From: Phycisphaeraceae bacterium
GTDB taxonomy: Bacteria > Planctomycetota > Phycisphaerae > Phycisphaerales > UBA1924
Direction: 5' to 3'
DNA: 64,000 bases
Assembly (NCBI GenBank): GCA_019636695.1
Contig: JAHBXD010000005.1
Location: 153,024-217,023, forward strand
The stretch's first letter is position 1. Each line of letters begins with the position of its first letter. Below, piece by piece: positions 35,939-44,402 of the stretch. A model generated the notes under the pieces. That model ran no database searches, was not told the DNA's origin, and saw nothing but the letters and a program-made list of their open reading frames with translations. A program made the translations under genes and the position numbers.

Positions 35939-35967
35939 TTGACGCACCCACGATGCACCCACAAGAT
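35939..35967 (+). promoter_or_regulatory. Candidate promoter upstream of the YceI gene
   Basis: TTGACG (35939-35944) is 17 bp from CAAGAT (35962-35967). The -35 is good and the -10 weak. Its position 38 bp before the start at 36005 supports use, but confidence is low. Confidence 0.3.
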
Positions 35968-36004
35968 GGGAATCGGTCGAAGCACTCAACAGGAGCAAGC
36001 CCAG

Positions 36005-36649
36005 ATGAATAAGTTGACCTTGTCGGCAGTGGCGGCAGGAGCAGGCGTAACGGCACTCGGTGCTTTTCTGGCGTTCGGCCCCTGCGGGCCATGTGAAGCG
36101 CCCGCGGAGCAGTCGATGACGCCCGTGTTGTATGCAACGACGGCAGCGGAAGATATCTTCAAGGTTGATCCCGTGCATTCGTCGATTGTTTTTCGTGTAA
36201 AGCACAATAACGTCTCATATTACTGGGGCCGTTTCAACCGGATGGAAGGTACATTCCTGATCGATCCGACGACCCCTTCAAACAGCCGCATCGAAGTCAA
36301 GGTGCCTACGGAGAGTGTGGATACGGCCAATGAGGGCCGTGACCGGCATTTGCGAAGTCCGGATTTCTTCTCCGCGGCGGAGTTCCCTGAGCTTGCGTTC
36401 AAGAGCAAGTCGTTCAGTTCGAAAGGCGACAACATCTACGACGTGCAGGGGGAGTTGACCCTGCACGGTCAGACCAAGCCCGTCACCGTGAGGGTGGAGG
36501 ACACCGGCCGCGGGCAGGGCCGCCGCGGCGAGGTGGCCGGTTTTGAAGCCACGCTGACCATCAAGCGATCCGAATTCGGGATGACACATATGCTCGGCGG
36601 TATCGGCGATGATGTCCGAATTATCGTCAGCCTGCAAGGCGGACGGTGA
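36005..36649 (+). CDS. YceI family lipid-binding-like exported protein
   Basis: 214 residues from the ATG at 36005; AGGAG lies 9 nt upstream. An N-terminal hydrophobic stretch (LSAVAAGAGVTALGAFLAFG) is a signal or anchor. FKVDPVHSSIVFRVKHNNV, GRFNRMEGTF, NEGRDRHLRSPDFFSAAEFP and ELTLHGQTKPVTV are typical of the YceI lipocalin-like barrel that binds isoprenoids such as polyprenyl chains. It is periplasmic. A menaquinone enzyme lies just upstream, which may be coincidence. Confidence 0.9.
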   Translation: MNKLTLSAVAAGAGVTALGAFLAFGPCGPCEAPAEQSMTPVLYATTAAEDIFKVDPVHSSIVFRVKHNNVSYYWGRFNRMEGTFLIDPTTPSNSRIEVKVPTESVDTANEGRDRHLRSPDFFSAAEFPELAFKSKSFSSKGDNIYDVQGELTLHGQTKPVTVRVEDTGRGQGRRGEVAGFEATLTIKRSEFGMTHMLGGIGDDVRIIVSLQGGR

Positions 36650-36752
36650 GCGAGTGACAGACTGATCGAGTTGCGATTCAGGAGCGGTGTGCCCACGCCA
36701 CCCGCGGGTTGATGCCCACCCCGCGGACGACGCAGCGAAAGCAGGTGCAGGC

Positions 36753-37661
36753 ATGGACCCGGCCGTGCTGAGGCAACTGGCGATCGGCGCTCTTCCGCCG
36801 GCTTTGGGCGGATTGGTGGTCTTCGGAGCGCTGCTGGCGGCCGACAGACCCCGCTCGCCCACGCTGGGAGCGTCTCTCGGCAAGGCGCCGGCAAGACCTC
36901 TCGGACTGCTGCACTGCATTGCCGCGACAGGAATCTTCGTCTCGTCCTTCGCGGTTGCGTTCGGAGGTGTGCGGCAGCCGCCGCAGACGGCCTTTGACCA
37001 GTTGCCGTACGTCGCCCTTGCGGCGCTTGGCGTCGGCATAGCTTCGATGATGACCCGATGGGGGCACTGGCTGGGCGCCGCGGCGGGCGCGGCAGTCGGT
37101 CTTGTCGCCCTATTTCTATTCAAGCCGGCGCTCCACGAAGCGACTTTTGCCGAGACCGCACCGCTCGTTGTGCTGACCTGCATCCTGGTATTCGGGGGTG
37201 TCGCAGGGGCTTCGCAGAGCTGCCGAGCCTGCCGAGCTTGGATTGCCGCGCTTCTCCTGTTGATTCCGGCGGCAGGGGCCAGCGCCATGCTGACACTCGG
37301 GCACTACAGCCTCAAACTCGGTCAGGGCGCGGGGGTGCTTGCGGCGATGCTCTTGGGGATCGCCCTCGCCGCGACGTTGTGGCGAAAGCGATCGCTCGGG
37401 GTGGGTGTGGGGGTGATCGTGGCGGTGCTCCTGGGTATGGTGGTGGTGCAAGGACACTTGTTCGCCCCGACACCGCGTTCGTTGCTCTATGCCGTGCTGA
37501 CGGCGCTCGGGTTTATTCTGCCGTGCCTGGTGGATTTCGCCCCGAAGGCACCACGCCTCGGCGTGTTTCCATCTGCCGGCATCCGGCTGCTGCTGGCGGT
37601 GTTGCCCGTGGCGACGGGCGTCGCCATCGCGGCGGCGACGCGCACGAGCGAAGCCTCTTGA
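36753..37661 (+). CDS. Multi-pass membrane protein of unknown function
   Basis: 302 residues from the ATG at 36753. I see about nine hydrophobic segments, for example LAIGALPPALGGLVVFGALL, LPYVALAALGVGIASMM, LVVLTCILVFGGVAG, WIAALLLLIPAAGA and VGVIVAVLLGMVVVQ. There are no charged motifs typical of transporters and no known family that I recognise. It sits between the YceI protein and the thioesterase, all in one direction; spacing is loose. Confidence 0.6.
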   Translation: MDPAVLRQLAIGALPPALGGLVVFGALLAADRPRSPTLGASLGKAPARPLGLLHCIAATGIFVSSFAVAFGGVRQPPQTAFDQLPYVALAALGVGIASMMTRWGHWLGAAAGAAVGLVALFLFKPALHEATFAETAPLVVLTCILVFGGVAGASQSCRACRAWIAALLLLIPAAGASAMLTLGHYSLKLGQGAGVLAAMLLGIALAATLWRKRSLGVGVGVIVAVLLGMVVVQGHLFAPTPRSLLYAVLTALGFILPCLVDFAPKAPRLGVFPSAGIRLLLAVLPVATGVAIAAATRTSEAS

Positions 37662-37687
37662 GTGGTTGCGCCGGGCTACATTGGGGC

Positions 37688-38149
37688 ATGCAATCGCAGA
37701 TGGGTTGGCAGGCTTCAGCGCCTCAACGTCAGGGGATCACGCGCGTACGGGTGCGCTACTGCGAGTGCGACCCGATGGGCGTAGCGCACCATGCCAGTTA
37801 CATTCCCTGGCTTGAAATCGGCAGGACGGAACTGCTTCGCACCAGCGGAGTCAGTTATGCCCAGCTCGAAGCATCGGGTGTGCTGCTGGTGATCACACGG
37901 CTCGATATGGCCTATCGCCGACCTGCACGCTATGACGACCTGGTGGAAGTGACCACACGGGTGATCACAGCGGGCCGGGTCAAGATTGAACATGCCTACG
38001 ACGTGCGCCTGCTCGAACGAACAGGCTTCGAGGTTGGGGAACTTGCAGCCCGGGGTGATGACCTGCTTGCGAGCGCCTCGACCACACTCGCCTGCGTCGG
38101 GCGCGATGGCAGGGTCACTCCGCTTCCCGAGTGGCTTACAGATCGCTGA
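37688..38149 (+). CDS. YbgC-type acyl-CoA thioesterase
   Basis: 153 residues from the ATG at 37688. RVRYCECDPMGVAHHASYIP is the 4-hydroxybenzoyl-CoA thioesterase/YbgC signature with the catalytic Asp, and WLEIGRTELLRTSGVSY and YRRPARYDDLVEV complete the hot-dog fold. It hydrolyses acyl-CoA thioesters; the E. coli relative is linked to the Tol-Pal system, but no tol genes are here. It starts 26 bp after the membrane protein, so they may be co-transcribed. Confidence 0.88.
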   Translation: MQSQMGWQASAPQRQGITRVRVRYCECDPMGVAHHASYIPWLEIGRTELLRTSGVSYAQLEASGVLLVITRLDMAYRRPARYDDLVEVTTRVITAGRVKIEHAYDVRLLERTGFEVGELAARGDDLLASASTTLACVGRDGRVTPLPEWLTDR

Positions 38150-38185
38150 GACGGCAGCATCGACCTGAATCAGCCGCCTGTGGCG

Positions 38186-39634
38186 TTACCTGGGTGTTTT
38201 TTCCACCGGGTCGAGCTGCTCCATCGCCGCGGCGACATCGGCAACGGGCGTGATGCGCAATCCGGCGATGACGGGCAACTTCGGCGCCGATTTCCCTGAT
38301 GTGCCGACCAGCACGCGCGTGAACCCCAGGCGCGCGGCTTCGCGAAGCCGCTGCTCGATACCTGTCACCGGGCGAAGCTCGCCGCCGAGGCCGACTTCAC
38401 CGATCGCGCATGTCGCGGGGGGAATGCCGCGGCGGTTGTGTGCTCCGGCAATCGCGAGCAAGAGGGCGAGATCGGCGGCGGGTTCGACCACCCGCACCCC
38501 CCCCACGGCCGAAGCAAAGATGTCGCGGTCGGCCAAGCGCAGCCCGGCGTGCTGTTCGAGGACGGCGATCAGCATGGCCAGGCGATTGGGATCAATCCCG
38601 CTGCTTTTGCGCTTGGCCGCACCGAGAAAGCCCGTTGCCGTCAGGGCCTGCACCTCGACCATGAGACAGCGTGAGCCGTGCATGACCGGGCAGACGACGC
38701 TGCCGGCGCGCATCGGGCCGGCGTTGATCGGGGCGATCAGCGTGCCTTCGGCGGTCTCGATCAGGCCCTCGCCGGACATTTCAAAAATGCCGATTTCGAG
38801 CGTGGTTCCGAATCTGTTTTTGACCGCGCGCACAACACGATGCGCGTGCATCCGATCGCCTTCAAAGTAGACGACCGCATCGACGACATGCTCGAGCAGG
38901 CGAGGCCCGGCCAGTTGGCCGTCTTTGGTGACGTGCCCCACAAGAGCCACAGCGATGCCGCTGGCCTTGGCCAGAAACACAAGATCGCTGGCGCAACGCC
39001 GGAGCTGCGTCAGGCTTCCCGGCGGCGCATCAAGATCACCCTTGTAGATCATCTGGATGGAATCGACCACGATGGCACGGGGAAGCGTGATGCGTGCCTG
39101 CTCGACGATTCTCGCGAGATTGGTGTCGGCAAGCACGAAGAGTTCGGCCTCATCGGCCACACCGAGACGGTGCGCGCGCATCCGAACCTGCTCGGCCGAT
39201 TCTTCGCTTGAGATATACAGCACACGCACACCCGACTTTGCCAGCGCCCCGGCTGCCTGGAGCAGCAATGTGCTTTTCCCGATGCCCGGCTCGCCGCCGA
39301 TCAGCAGGGCTGAACCGGGAACGATGCCCCCGCCGAGGACACGATCGAACTCGTGGATGCCCGTTCGCAACCTGTGCAGTGCACCGGATTCGTCGCCGAT
39401 TTCGGCGACCGGCACGGCCCGGGGCGTTTCGCCTGTGCCCGCAGTGATTTCTTCACCTGCCTGCACGGCAGCCCAGCCTTCGACAAGACCCCGCTGGGGA
39501 TCTCTGGTAGCGCTTGGCTGAGAAGTCTGTGCTTCGAGCGAATCCCATGTGCCGCAATCGGGGCACTTTCCCATCCACCTGGGAAGCATTGTGCCGCAGG
39601 CTCTACATACGAACACTTGTCGAATCTTGGCCAT
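38186..39634 (-). CDS. radA: DNA repair protein RadA
   Basis: 482 residues from the ATG at 39634 (an in-frame start at 39658 is possible). The N-terminus is a C4 zinc finger, CRACGTMLPRWMGKCPDC (residues 9-26). The RecA-like ATPase follows with Walker A GGEPGIGKSTLLLQAAG and the KNRFG motif. The C-terminal Lon-like domain includes ASAVGGVRVVEPAADLALL. RadA drives branch migration in recombination. It is convergent with the thioesterase gene. Confidence 0.95.
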   Translation of the reverse strand: MAKIRQVFVCRACGTMLPRWMGKCPDCGTWDSLEAQTSQPSATRDPQRGLVEGWAAVQAGEEITAGTGETPRAVPVAEIGDESGALHRLRTGIHEFDRVLGGGIVPGSALLIGGEPGIGKSTLLLQAAGALAKSGVRVLYISSEESAEQVRMRAHRLGVADEAELFVLADTNLARIVEQARITLPRAIVVDSIQMIYKGDLDAPPGSLTQLRRCASDLVFLAKASGIAVALVGHVTKDGQLAGPRLLEHVVDAVVYFEGDRMHAHRVVRAVKNRFGTTLEIGIFEMSGEGLIETAEGTLIAPINAGPMRAGSVVCPVMHGSRCLMVEVQALTATGFLGAAKRKSSGIDPNRLAMLIAVLEQHAGLRLADRDIFASAVGGVRVVEPAADLALLLAIAGAHNRRGIPPATCAIGEVGLGGELRPVTGIEQRLREAARLGFTRVLVGTSGKSAPKLPVIAGLRITPVADVAAAMEQLDPVEKTPR

Positions 39635-39913
39635 TTCGCCAGAGCGTATCAGAAGCAAGGTCCGAGAGGATCAGGCCGGAGGGGACGCGTGGAGGTGGTT
39701 CCGTAAATCTAGTGAAAATAAGAGGATAGATCTTGACACGTCGCGCGCTTGTCGCTCGGGTTTTTGCCTTCTTTGGATGGCGACCCCCGAAATCGGGTGT
39801 ATGTTTCTGATGAAGGTGGTGGATAGGGAGAACCCCCGGGCACAGGCCAGTCAACGAAGGCGACCTCGACCCGACGCTCCCTGGTTTTGAGACAACTTGA
39901 GAGAGGACTTGCC

Positions 39914-40771
39914 ATGGACGCTCGCACGCATGGACGGAATCACTGCGCGCTTGGTGCTGCTCTTGCGATCATCGCTGGTGCGGCTGGTCATGCCTTTGCC
40001 GATATCCATTATCACGGTTTCGACCACACGGCAGGACTCAATATCCTCGGCACATCCCATACCACCGCCGACCCGCTCGGCGGCCCGAACAAGGTGCTTC
40101 GCCTCACGGCGGCCGAGGATTCGACCGTCGGGGCGATCTGGGCGACCGACAAACTGCGCGTCGGGCTCGACTGGGAAACGCAGATTTCATTCCGCATTTC
40201 TGAGCGAGGAGGCCCGGGTGGGTTGAATGATTTCGCCGGCGCTGACGGCTTTGCCCTGGTCATCCAGGCGGAAAGCCCGAATCTGATCGCTGTGAACCAG
40301 AGTACGCTCGGCGGCGGCATCGGGTACAACCAGTTGACCCGCTCGATCGCCATCGAGTTCGACACATGGAAGAACGATCGGGCGCTCGATCCGAATGCCA
40401 ACCACATCAGCGTGCAGGCCCCGCTTACGGGCTGGGCGACGACCTCGCACATGAACGATTCGCTCGCCATTGCGACGGATATTCCTGACCTTTCCGACGG
40501 CTCGATACACTCGGTACGGATCTCGTACATTTCCGGCGTGCTGAATGTCGAGTTCTCCAACGTCGACAGCCCCGTCCTCAGTGTCGCGTTGGATATCCCG
40601 GGCATTCTCGATCTTACTGACGGGCTGGCATACGTCGGGTTTACTTCGGCAACGGGTGGATGCTGGGAGCATCACGACCTGTACGGCTGGTCGTTCACCA
40701 TCGTGCCCGCGCCATCTTCCGCGGCACTGCTTGCACTCGGCGGCCTTCTCGGGAGCCGTCGGCGCCGCTGA
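39914..40771 (+). CDS. Secreted L-type-lectin-like protein with PEP-CTERM-like tag
   Basis: 285 residues from the ATG at 39914; GAGAGGA lies upstream. A signal peptide ends near AAGHAFA. The mature domain, with GGPNKVLRLTAAEDSTVGAI, FAGADGFALVIQAESPNLIA, LGGGIGYNQLTRSIAIEFDT and DGLAYVGFTSATGG, resembles legume-lectin/LTD-type folds in which GxGI and FDTW-type motifs recur. The C-terminus IVPAPSSAALLALGG ends in GSRRRR. It is probably surface-anchored and may bind carbohydrate. A -35-like TTGACA lies at 39733. Confidence 0.75.
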   Translation: MDARTHGRNHCALGAALAIIAGAAGHAFADIHYHGFDHTAGLNILGTSHTTADPLGGPNKVLRLTAAEDSTVGAIWATDKLRVGLDWETQISFRISERGGPGGLNDFAGADGFALVIQAESPNLIAVNQSTLGGGIGYNQLTRSIAIEFDTWKNDRALDPNANHISVQAPLTGWATTSHMNDSLAIATDIPDLSDGSIHSVRISYISGVLNVEFSNVDSPVLSVALDIPGILDLTDGLAYVGFTSATGGCWEHHDLYGWSFTIVPAPSSAALLALGGLLGSRRRR

Positions 40772-40799
40772 AACATCATCAGTTTGAGGACATGCTCCA

Positions 40800-40831
40800 C
40801 GCCCCCTCCGGAGACCTCCCCGGAGGGGGCG
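40800..40831 (+). terminator. Hairpin after the lectin-like gene
   Basis: CGCCCCCTCCGG and CCGGAGGGGGCG pair perfectly over 12 bp around an 8-nt loop, 28 bp after the stop at 40771. No T run follows, so it may end transcription only weakly or in both directions. The opposing gene also ends nearby (40919). Confidence 0.5.
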
Positions 40832-40918
40832 TCTGCATCTGTCTGCCCGAGGAGTCGCAGTCACACCGAGCTGCGCAGAGCGTGGACGGTCGGCTGAATG
40901 TCAAAATCGGTCGGGGAA

Positions 40919-41251
40919 TCAGCCCTTCACATCGAGCATGCGACCAGCCTGGATGCCGGTTGCCGCCGCGTTGCGGTCGGCCGGGTGGCGGTACATGCTG
41001 AGTACATCGCGCGAGGGACGAGGCTCGTCACCGCTGAAATCGACGCGCCCGGGCACTGTCGCCGCGACGAGCCTAGCCACACCAGGATTGGCCTTGGTAC
41101 CCCCCTGGGGGTGGAAGAGCATGGCCTCTTGCGTCGCCGGGGGCAACGAGGGCGCCTTGGCGAGGGGCTGCACGCGCGCCTGCGGGGCAACGCCGTAGGC
41201 CTTTGCGATGTGGAACGGAATGGTCGGCCCAAGGCCCTCGGTCATCGTCAC
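40919..41251 (-). CDS. Conserved-looking small hypothetical protein
   Basis: 110 residues from a GTG at 41251; AGGAG lies 8 nt upstream, which decides this start over the internal ATG two codons later. The N-terminus reads IPFHIAKAYGVAPQARVQPL; the C-terminus has LVAATVPGRVDFSGDEP and MYRHPADRNAAATGIQAGRM. It is soluble, Pro/Ala-rich and of unknown function. I have an unverified impression that similar proteins occur in related planctomycetes. It is divergent from the CCA transferase gene. Confidence 0.55.
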   Translation of the reverse strand: MTMTEGLGPTIPFHIAKAYGVAPQARVQPLAKAPSLPPATQEAMLFHPQGGTKANPGVARLVAATVPGRVDFSGDEPRPSRDVLSMYRHPADRNAAATGIQAGRMLDVKG

Positions 41252-41484
41252 TAAAGATACTCCTCGGCTGAGCATCGACCAGCCTGTGACGACGATTGAT
41301 CGGATGAATCGAGATGAAGTCTGCAAGATCGGCCGGATGCGCAAAAAATGCCGCCATTGCGCCTTGTGCGGCCCGGCCGAACCCGACATCCCCGCAGGAG
41401 GACGCTGCTCAAACCCTGGATGCCCGCCGGAACTCAGGCCGCGTTTCGGGAATTGGTCACGGGGATCTACCATCCGGCGTGGCG

Positions 41485-42759
41485 ATGACTCCCCATCCCG
41501 ATCGAGCGCGGGAAGCCGCGATCCATATTCTGTGCAGGCTTCGCGAAGCCGGGCACACGGCATTTTTGGCGGGTGGGTGTGTTCGCGATGAACTGCTCGG
41601 ACTCACCCCCAAGGACTATGACATCGCCACCGACGCCACGCCGCACATGGTTCGAAGTTACTTTCCGCGAACACAGGAAGTAGGCGCTGCATTCGGCGTG
41701 GTGCTGGTGCATGTGGATAGCTGCACGATTGAGGTGGCGACCTTCCGTTCGGATGGGCCGTATTCCGATCGAAGACGGCCCGATGCAGTAATTTTTTCCG
41801 ATGCCCGGTCGGATGCCCTTCGACGCGATTTCACCATCAATGCGCTTTTTCTTGATCCGCTGGCCGAAAGTCCTGAAGCGAGAGTGATCGATTATGTGCA
41901 TGGCGTGGATGACCTTCGGGCACGTGTGGTTCGGGCCGTCGGCAATCCGCACGCCCGCCTCGCCGAGGACCACTTGCGGGCACTCCGGGCGGTCCGCCTG
42001 AGCGCAAGGCTCGGGTTTGAGCTTGAGGACGCCACGGCGGAAGCCATCCGACTTCACGCTCGGGAATTGGCCGGAGTAAGCCGGGAACGAATCGGCGATG
42101 AACTCCGCCGCATGCTGACGCACCCGTCGCGCGCGGTCGCAGCGTGGACACTGCAATACCTCGGCCTCGATGCGCCGGCGTTGAACGATCGAGCGAATCT
42201 CAATGCCCCGGTGCGACTCGGCCGCATCGGCGACGACACGCGATACGCAACCGCGCTGGCCGCTTGGCTGTTTGATCGAACCGGGGGAGAAATCGGCACT
42301 GGAGAATCGGCGGAGACGATCTCGAGATGGCGACAATCGCTCTGCCTGACCAACGAAGAAACAACGCTCTTTCGAGGGATCGTCACCGATTGGCGAACCT
42401 TGCGACGGGAATGGTGGAACCTCGGCGTCGCTCGCCAGAAACGGCTCTCGGTTCGCAAGGAATTTCTTGAAGCACTCCGGATTCTGGGCACAACCGAACC
42501 GGAGGAGTTTGTCCGTATTCGCCGGCGCGTAGAGGAGTTACGCGCAACACCATCGGGTCTGGCCCCGGCGGCCTTGGTATCAGGAGACGACCTGGTGCAA
42601 TGGGGGTATTTACCTAGCCCCGGATTCAAGGTCGTCCTGGAATCCGTTTACGATGCCCAGTTGGAGGATCGCGTCAGGACGGCTGCAGAAGCGGCGGCAT
42701 TTGTCCAGGAACTTGCTTCGAACCCGGGCGTCGGACTTGTGAGACAAAAGGGACACTAG
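41485..42759 (+). CDS. cca: CCA tRNA nucleotidyltransferase
   Basis: 424 residues from the ATG at 41485. FLAGGCVRDELLGLTPKDYD with the catalytic Asp pair and TDATP, RRPDAVIFSDARSDALRRDF, FTINALFLD and RLAEDHLRALRAVRLSARL define the class II CCA-adding enzyme family (poly(A) polymerase-like). It completes the CCA end of tRNA, which fits the tRNA genes here that do not encode CCA. Length is typical. It is divergent from the small hypothetical gene. Confidence 0.93.
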   Translation: MTPHPDRAREAAIHILCRLREAGHTAFLAGGCVRDELLGLTPKDYDIATDATPHMVRSYFPRTQEVGAAFGVVLVHVDSCTIEVATFRSDGPYSDRRRPDAVIFSDARSDALRRDFTINALFLDPLAESPEARVIDYVHGVDDLRARVVRAVGNPHARLAEDHLRALRAVRLSARLGFELEDATAEAIRLHARELAGVSRERIGDELRRMLTHPSRAVAAWTLQYLGLDAPALNDRANLNAPVRLGRIGDDTRYATALAAWLFDRTGGEIGTGESAETISRWRQSLCLTNEETTLFRGIVTDWRTLRREWWNLGVARQKRLSVRKEFLEALRILGTTEPEEFVRIRRRVEELRATPSGLAPAALVSGDDLVQWGYLPSPGFKVVLESVYDAQLEDRVRTAAEAAAFVQELASNPGVGLVRQKGH

Positions 42760-42793
42760 GGGAATGTAAGCCCCTCGGATTGAGTTGTTCGGC

Positions 42794-42822
42794 TTGGGTT
42801 GCGGGGCAGGATCCGGTACACT
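42794..42822 (+). promoter_or_regulatory. Candidate promoter for the ClpP-fold pair
   Basis: TTGGGT (42794-42799) and TACACT (42817-42822) are separated by 17 bp. The leader would be about 135 nt. It lies between cca and the first ClpP-fold gene. Confidence 0.35.
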
Positions 42823-42962
42823 GGCTGGGGCGGGGTGCCCTGCCAGGTGTTGAGAAGAACCGAACCGGAGGCGACTTCGGTTCGAATCGTTGTTGAGAGG
42901 CGTTCGCCGAAACCAGCGAACCTGTGGATGGTCCGTCAAGCGGCCATAAAGAGGTTGCCCAC

Positions 42963-44366
42963 ATGATGAGACGAGCAAGGATGGCGGCGGCGGCATTTGT
43001 GCTGGGAGCGAGCCTGATCGCCTCGGCCGGAAGCTTCGGCTGGGCGGGCGGGGCGTATCTGAGCAAAGACTCGGTGACGCTCACCAGCGGTCGTGTGATC
43101 GAAGGTGAAATTCTCGAAGAAACACCGACCACGGTGCGGATGCGGGTCGAGCTATATGGCATTGTCAGCGAAATTACGTATGACAAGCGGGAAATCGTCT
43201 CGATCAATCGCGGGGTAGAACGGACCAAGGAAGAATCGGCGGCTCCGCAGACACCGGCAACACCCGCAGCACCATCGGCCCGGCCTGCCCCGGCCGCACG
43301 CACGCCCGATGCAAACACAAAGCGTGTGTATGTCGTCAACCTATCGGGCAAGTTCGGTCGAGAAATCACGCAGACACCGATGCGTGACGCGGTGCGAGAT
43401 GCGCACCGTCAAGACGCGAACGTATTGATCTTCGTGCTTGATTCGGAATGGCGCTACAACGAACTGGAGGAAATGAACGACGACGACGCGTTCTTCGATC
43501 AGCTTTTCCGGGCTGATCCGATGTTCCCGATTCTTCGCGAGGAGATTCCGCGGCTGTTCGGCCCGGATGTGAAGGTCGTGTTCTGGATCAAGAAAGCGAT
43601 GGGCGGAGCTGCCTTCCTGCCGCTGGTCTGCAAGGATATTTATTTCCACCCCGACGCTCGGATGGGTGGTGTCGGCAACCTCTCAACGATGTTCGGGAGC
43701 ACGGGCGACGAGGTTGTGCGTCAGAAGCAGTTGTCGCTGCGCCTGGCAACGGCGGTCGGCGCTGCGCTCGAGGGCGGGTATGACAAGCAGATTGTGGAAG
43801 CGATGACGATGGTTGAAAAGGTTTTCAGCTATCGCATCGAGGGCGGTCGGCCGGTGATCGTTCCGGGGTATCCTGATCCCGGTCGGGGCGACATTCTGCT
43901 GACCGACGACGGCCAAGGCGAAAACAGGGACACGATTGAACAGCTTGCCCGCGGGTTGGGCAACGACACCCTGACGCTCAACGCGGACTTGGCCCAGAAA
44001 CTCGGACTCTCTCGGGGGACTGTCGGCACGATTGACGATCTGCTGTTTGCGATGGGCATGGCGAGAAACCATGTGCGCGTCGACAGCCAGTCGGACCAGA
44101 TCATGTCGACGTGGGCCCGCGGCCTCGAACGTGCGGAGCGTGACATTCGCCGCCTCTGGGAGGATTACACGCAGATTCAGGTCGCCGGGGAGCGGAAAGA
44201 TCGCCAGCGTGCCCGGGGGCGGCAGATTGCCGTGCTTGAGCAGATTCAGGGCATCATTCGGCGATACAAGGAGTCGATCGTGCCGCAGCAGCTTGGAGTA
44301 CCGGACGATCGCCAGATTCAGATCATCATCGAGAACATCCGCCTGGAAATGCTGCGAGACCGCTGA
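42963..44366 (+). CDS. Secreted ClpP/NfeD-fold protein lacking the catalytic serine
   Basis: 467 residues from the ATG at 42963. Signal peptide (AAAAFVLGASLIASAGSF), then a small beta domain (residues 30-82, YLSKDSVTLTSGRVIEGEIL, REIVSIN) also seen in the next gene. After a Pro/Ala linker a ClpP/crotonase-like domain starts near RVYVVNLSGKFG; its DANVLIFVLDSEWRY strand and WIKKAMGGAAFLPLVCKDIY helix align with NfeD/SppA proteases, but the Ser is replaced in MGGAAF (residues about 213-218). A C-terminal coiled coil (RLWEDYTQIQVAGERKDRQR) ends it. It is probably a pseudoenzyme or partner of the downstream paralogue. Confidence 0.65.
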   Translation: MMRRARMAAAAFVLGASLIASAGSFGWAGGAYLSKDSVTLTSGRVIEGEILEETPTTVRMRVELYGIVSEITYDKREIVSINRGVERTKEESAAPQTPATPAAPSARPAPAARTPDANTKRVYVVNLSGKFGREITQTPMRDAVRDAHRQDANVLIFVLDSEWRYNELEEMNDDDAFFDQLFRADPMFPILREEIPRLFGPDVKVVFWIKKAMGGAAFLPLVCKDIYFHPDARMGGVGNLSTMFGSTGDEVVRQKQLSLRLATAVGAALEGGYDKQIVEAMTMVEKVFSYRIEGGRPVIVPGYPDPGRGDILLTDDGQGENRDTIEQLARGLGNDTLTLNADLAQKLGLSRGTVGTIDDLLFAMGMARNHVRVDSQSDQIMSTWARGLERAERDIRRLWEDYTQIQVAGERKDRQRARGRQIAVLEQIQGIIRRYKESIVPQQLGVPDDRQIQIIIENIRLEMLRDR

Positions 44367-44402
44367 GACCGTGTGCGGAGCCTTACGTAGTCGAGGGAAC
44401 CC

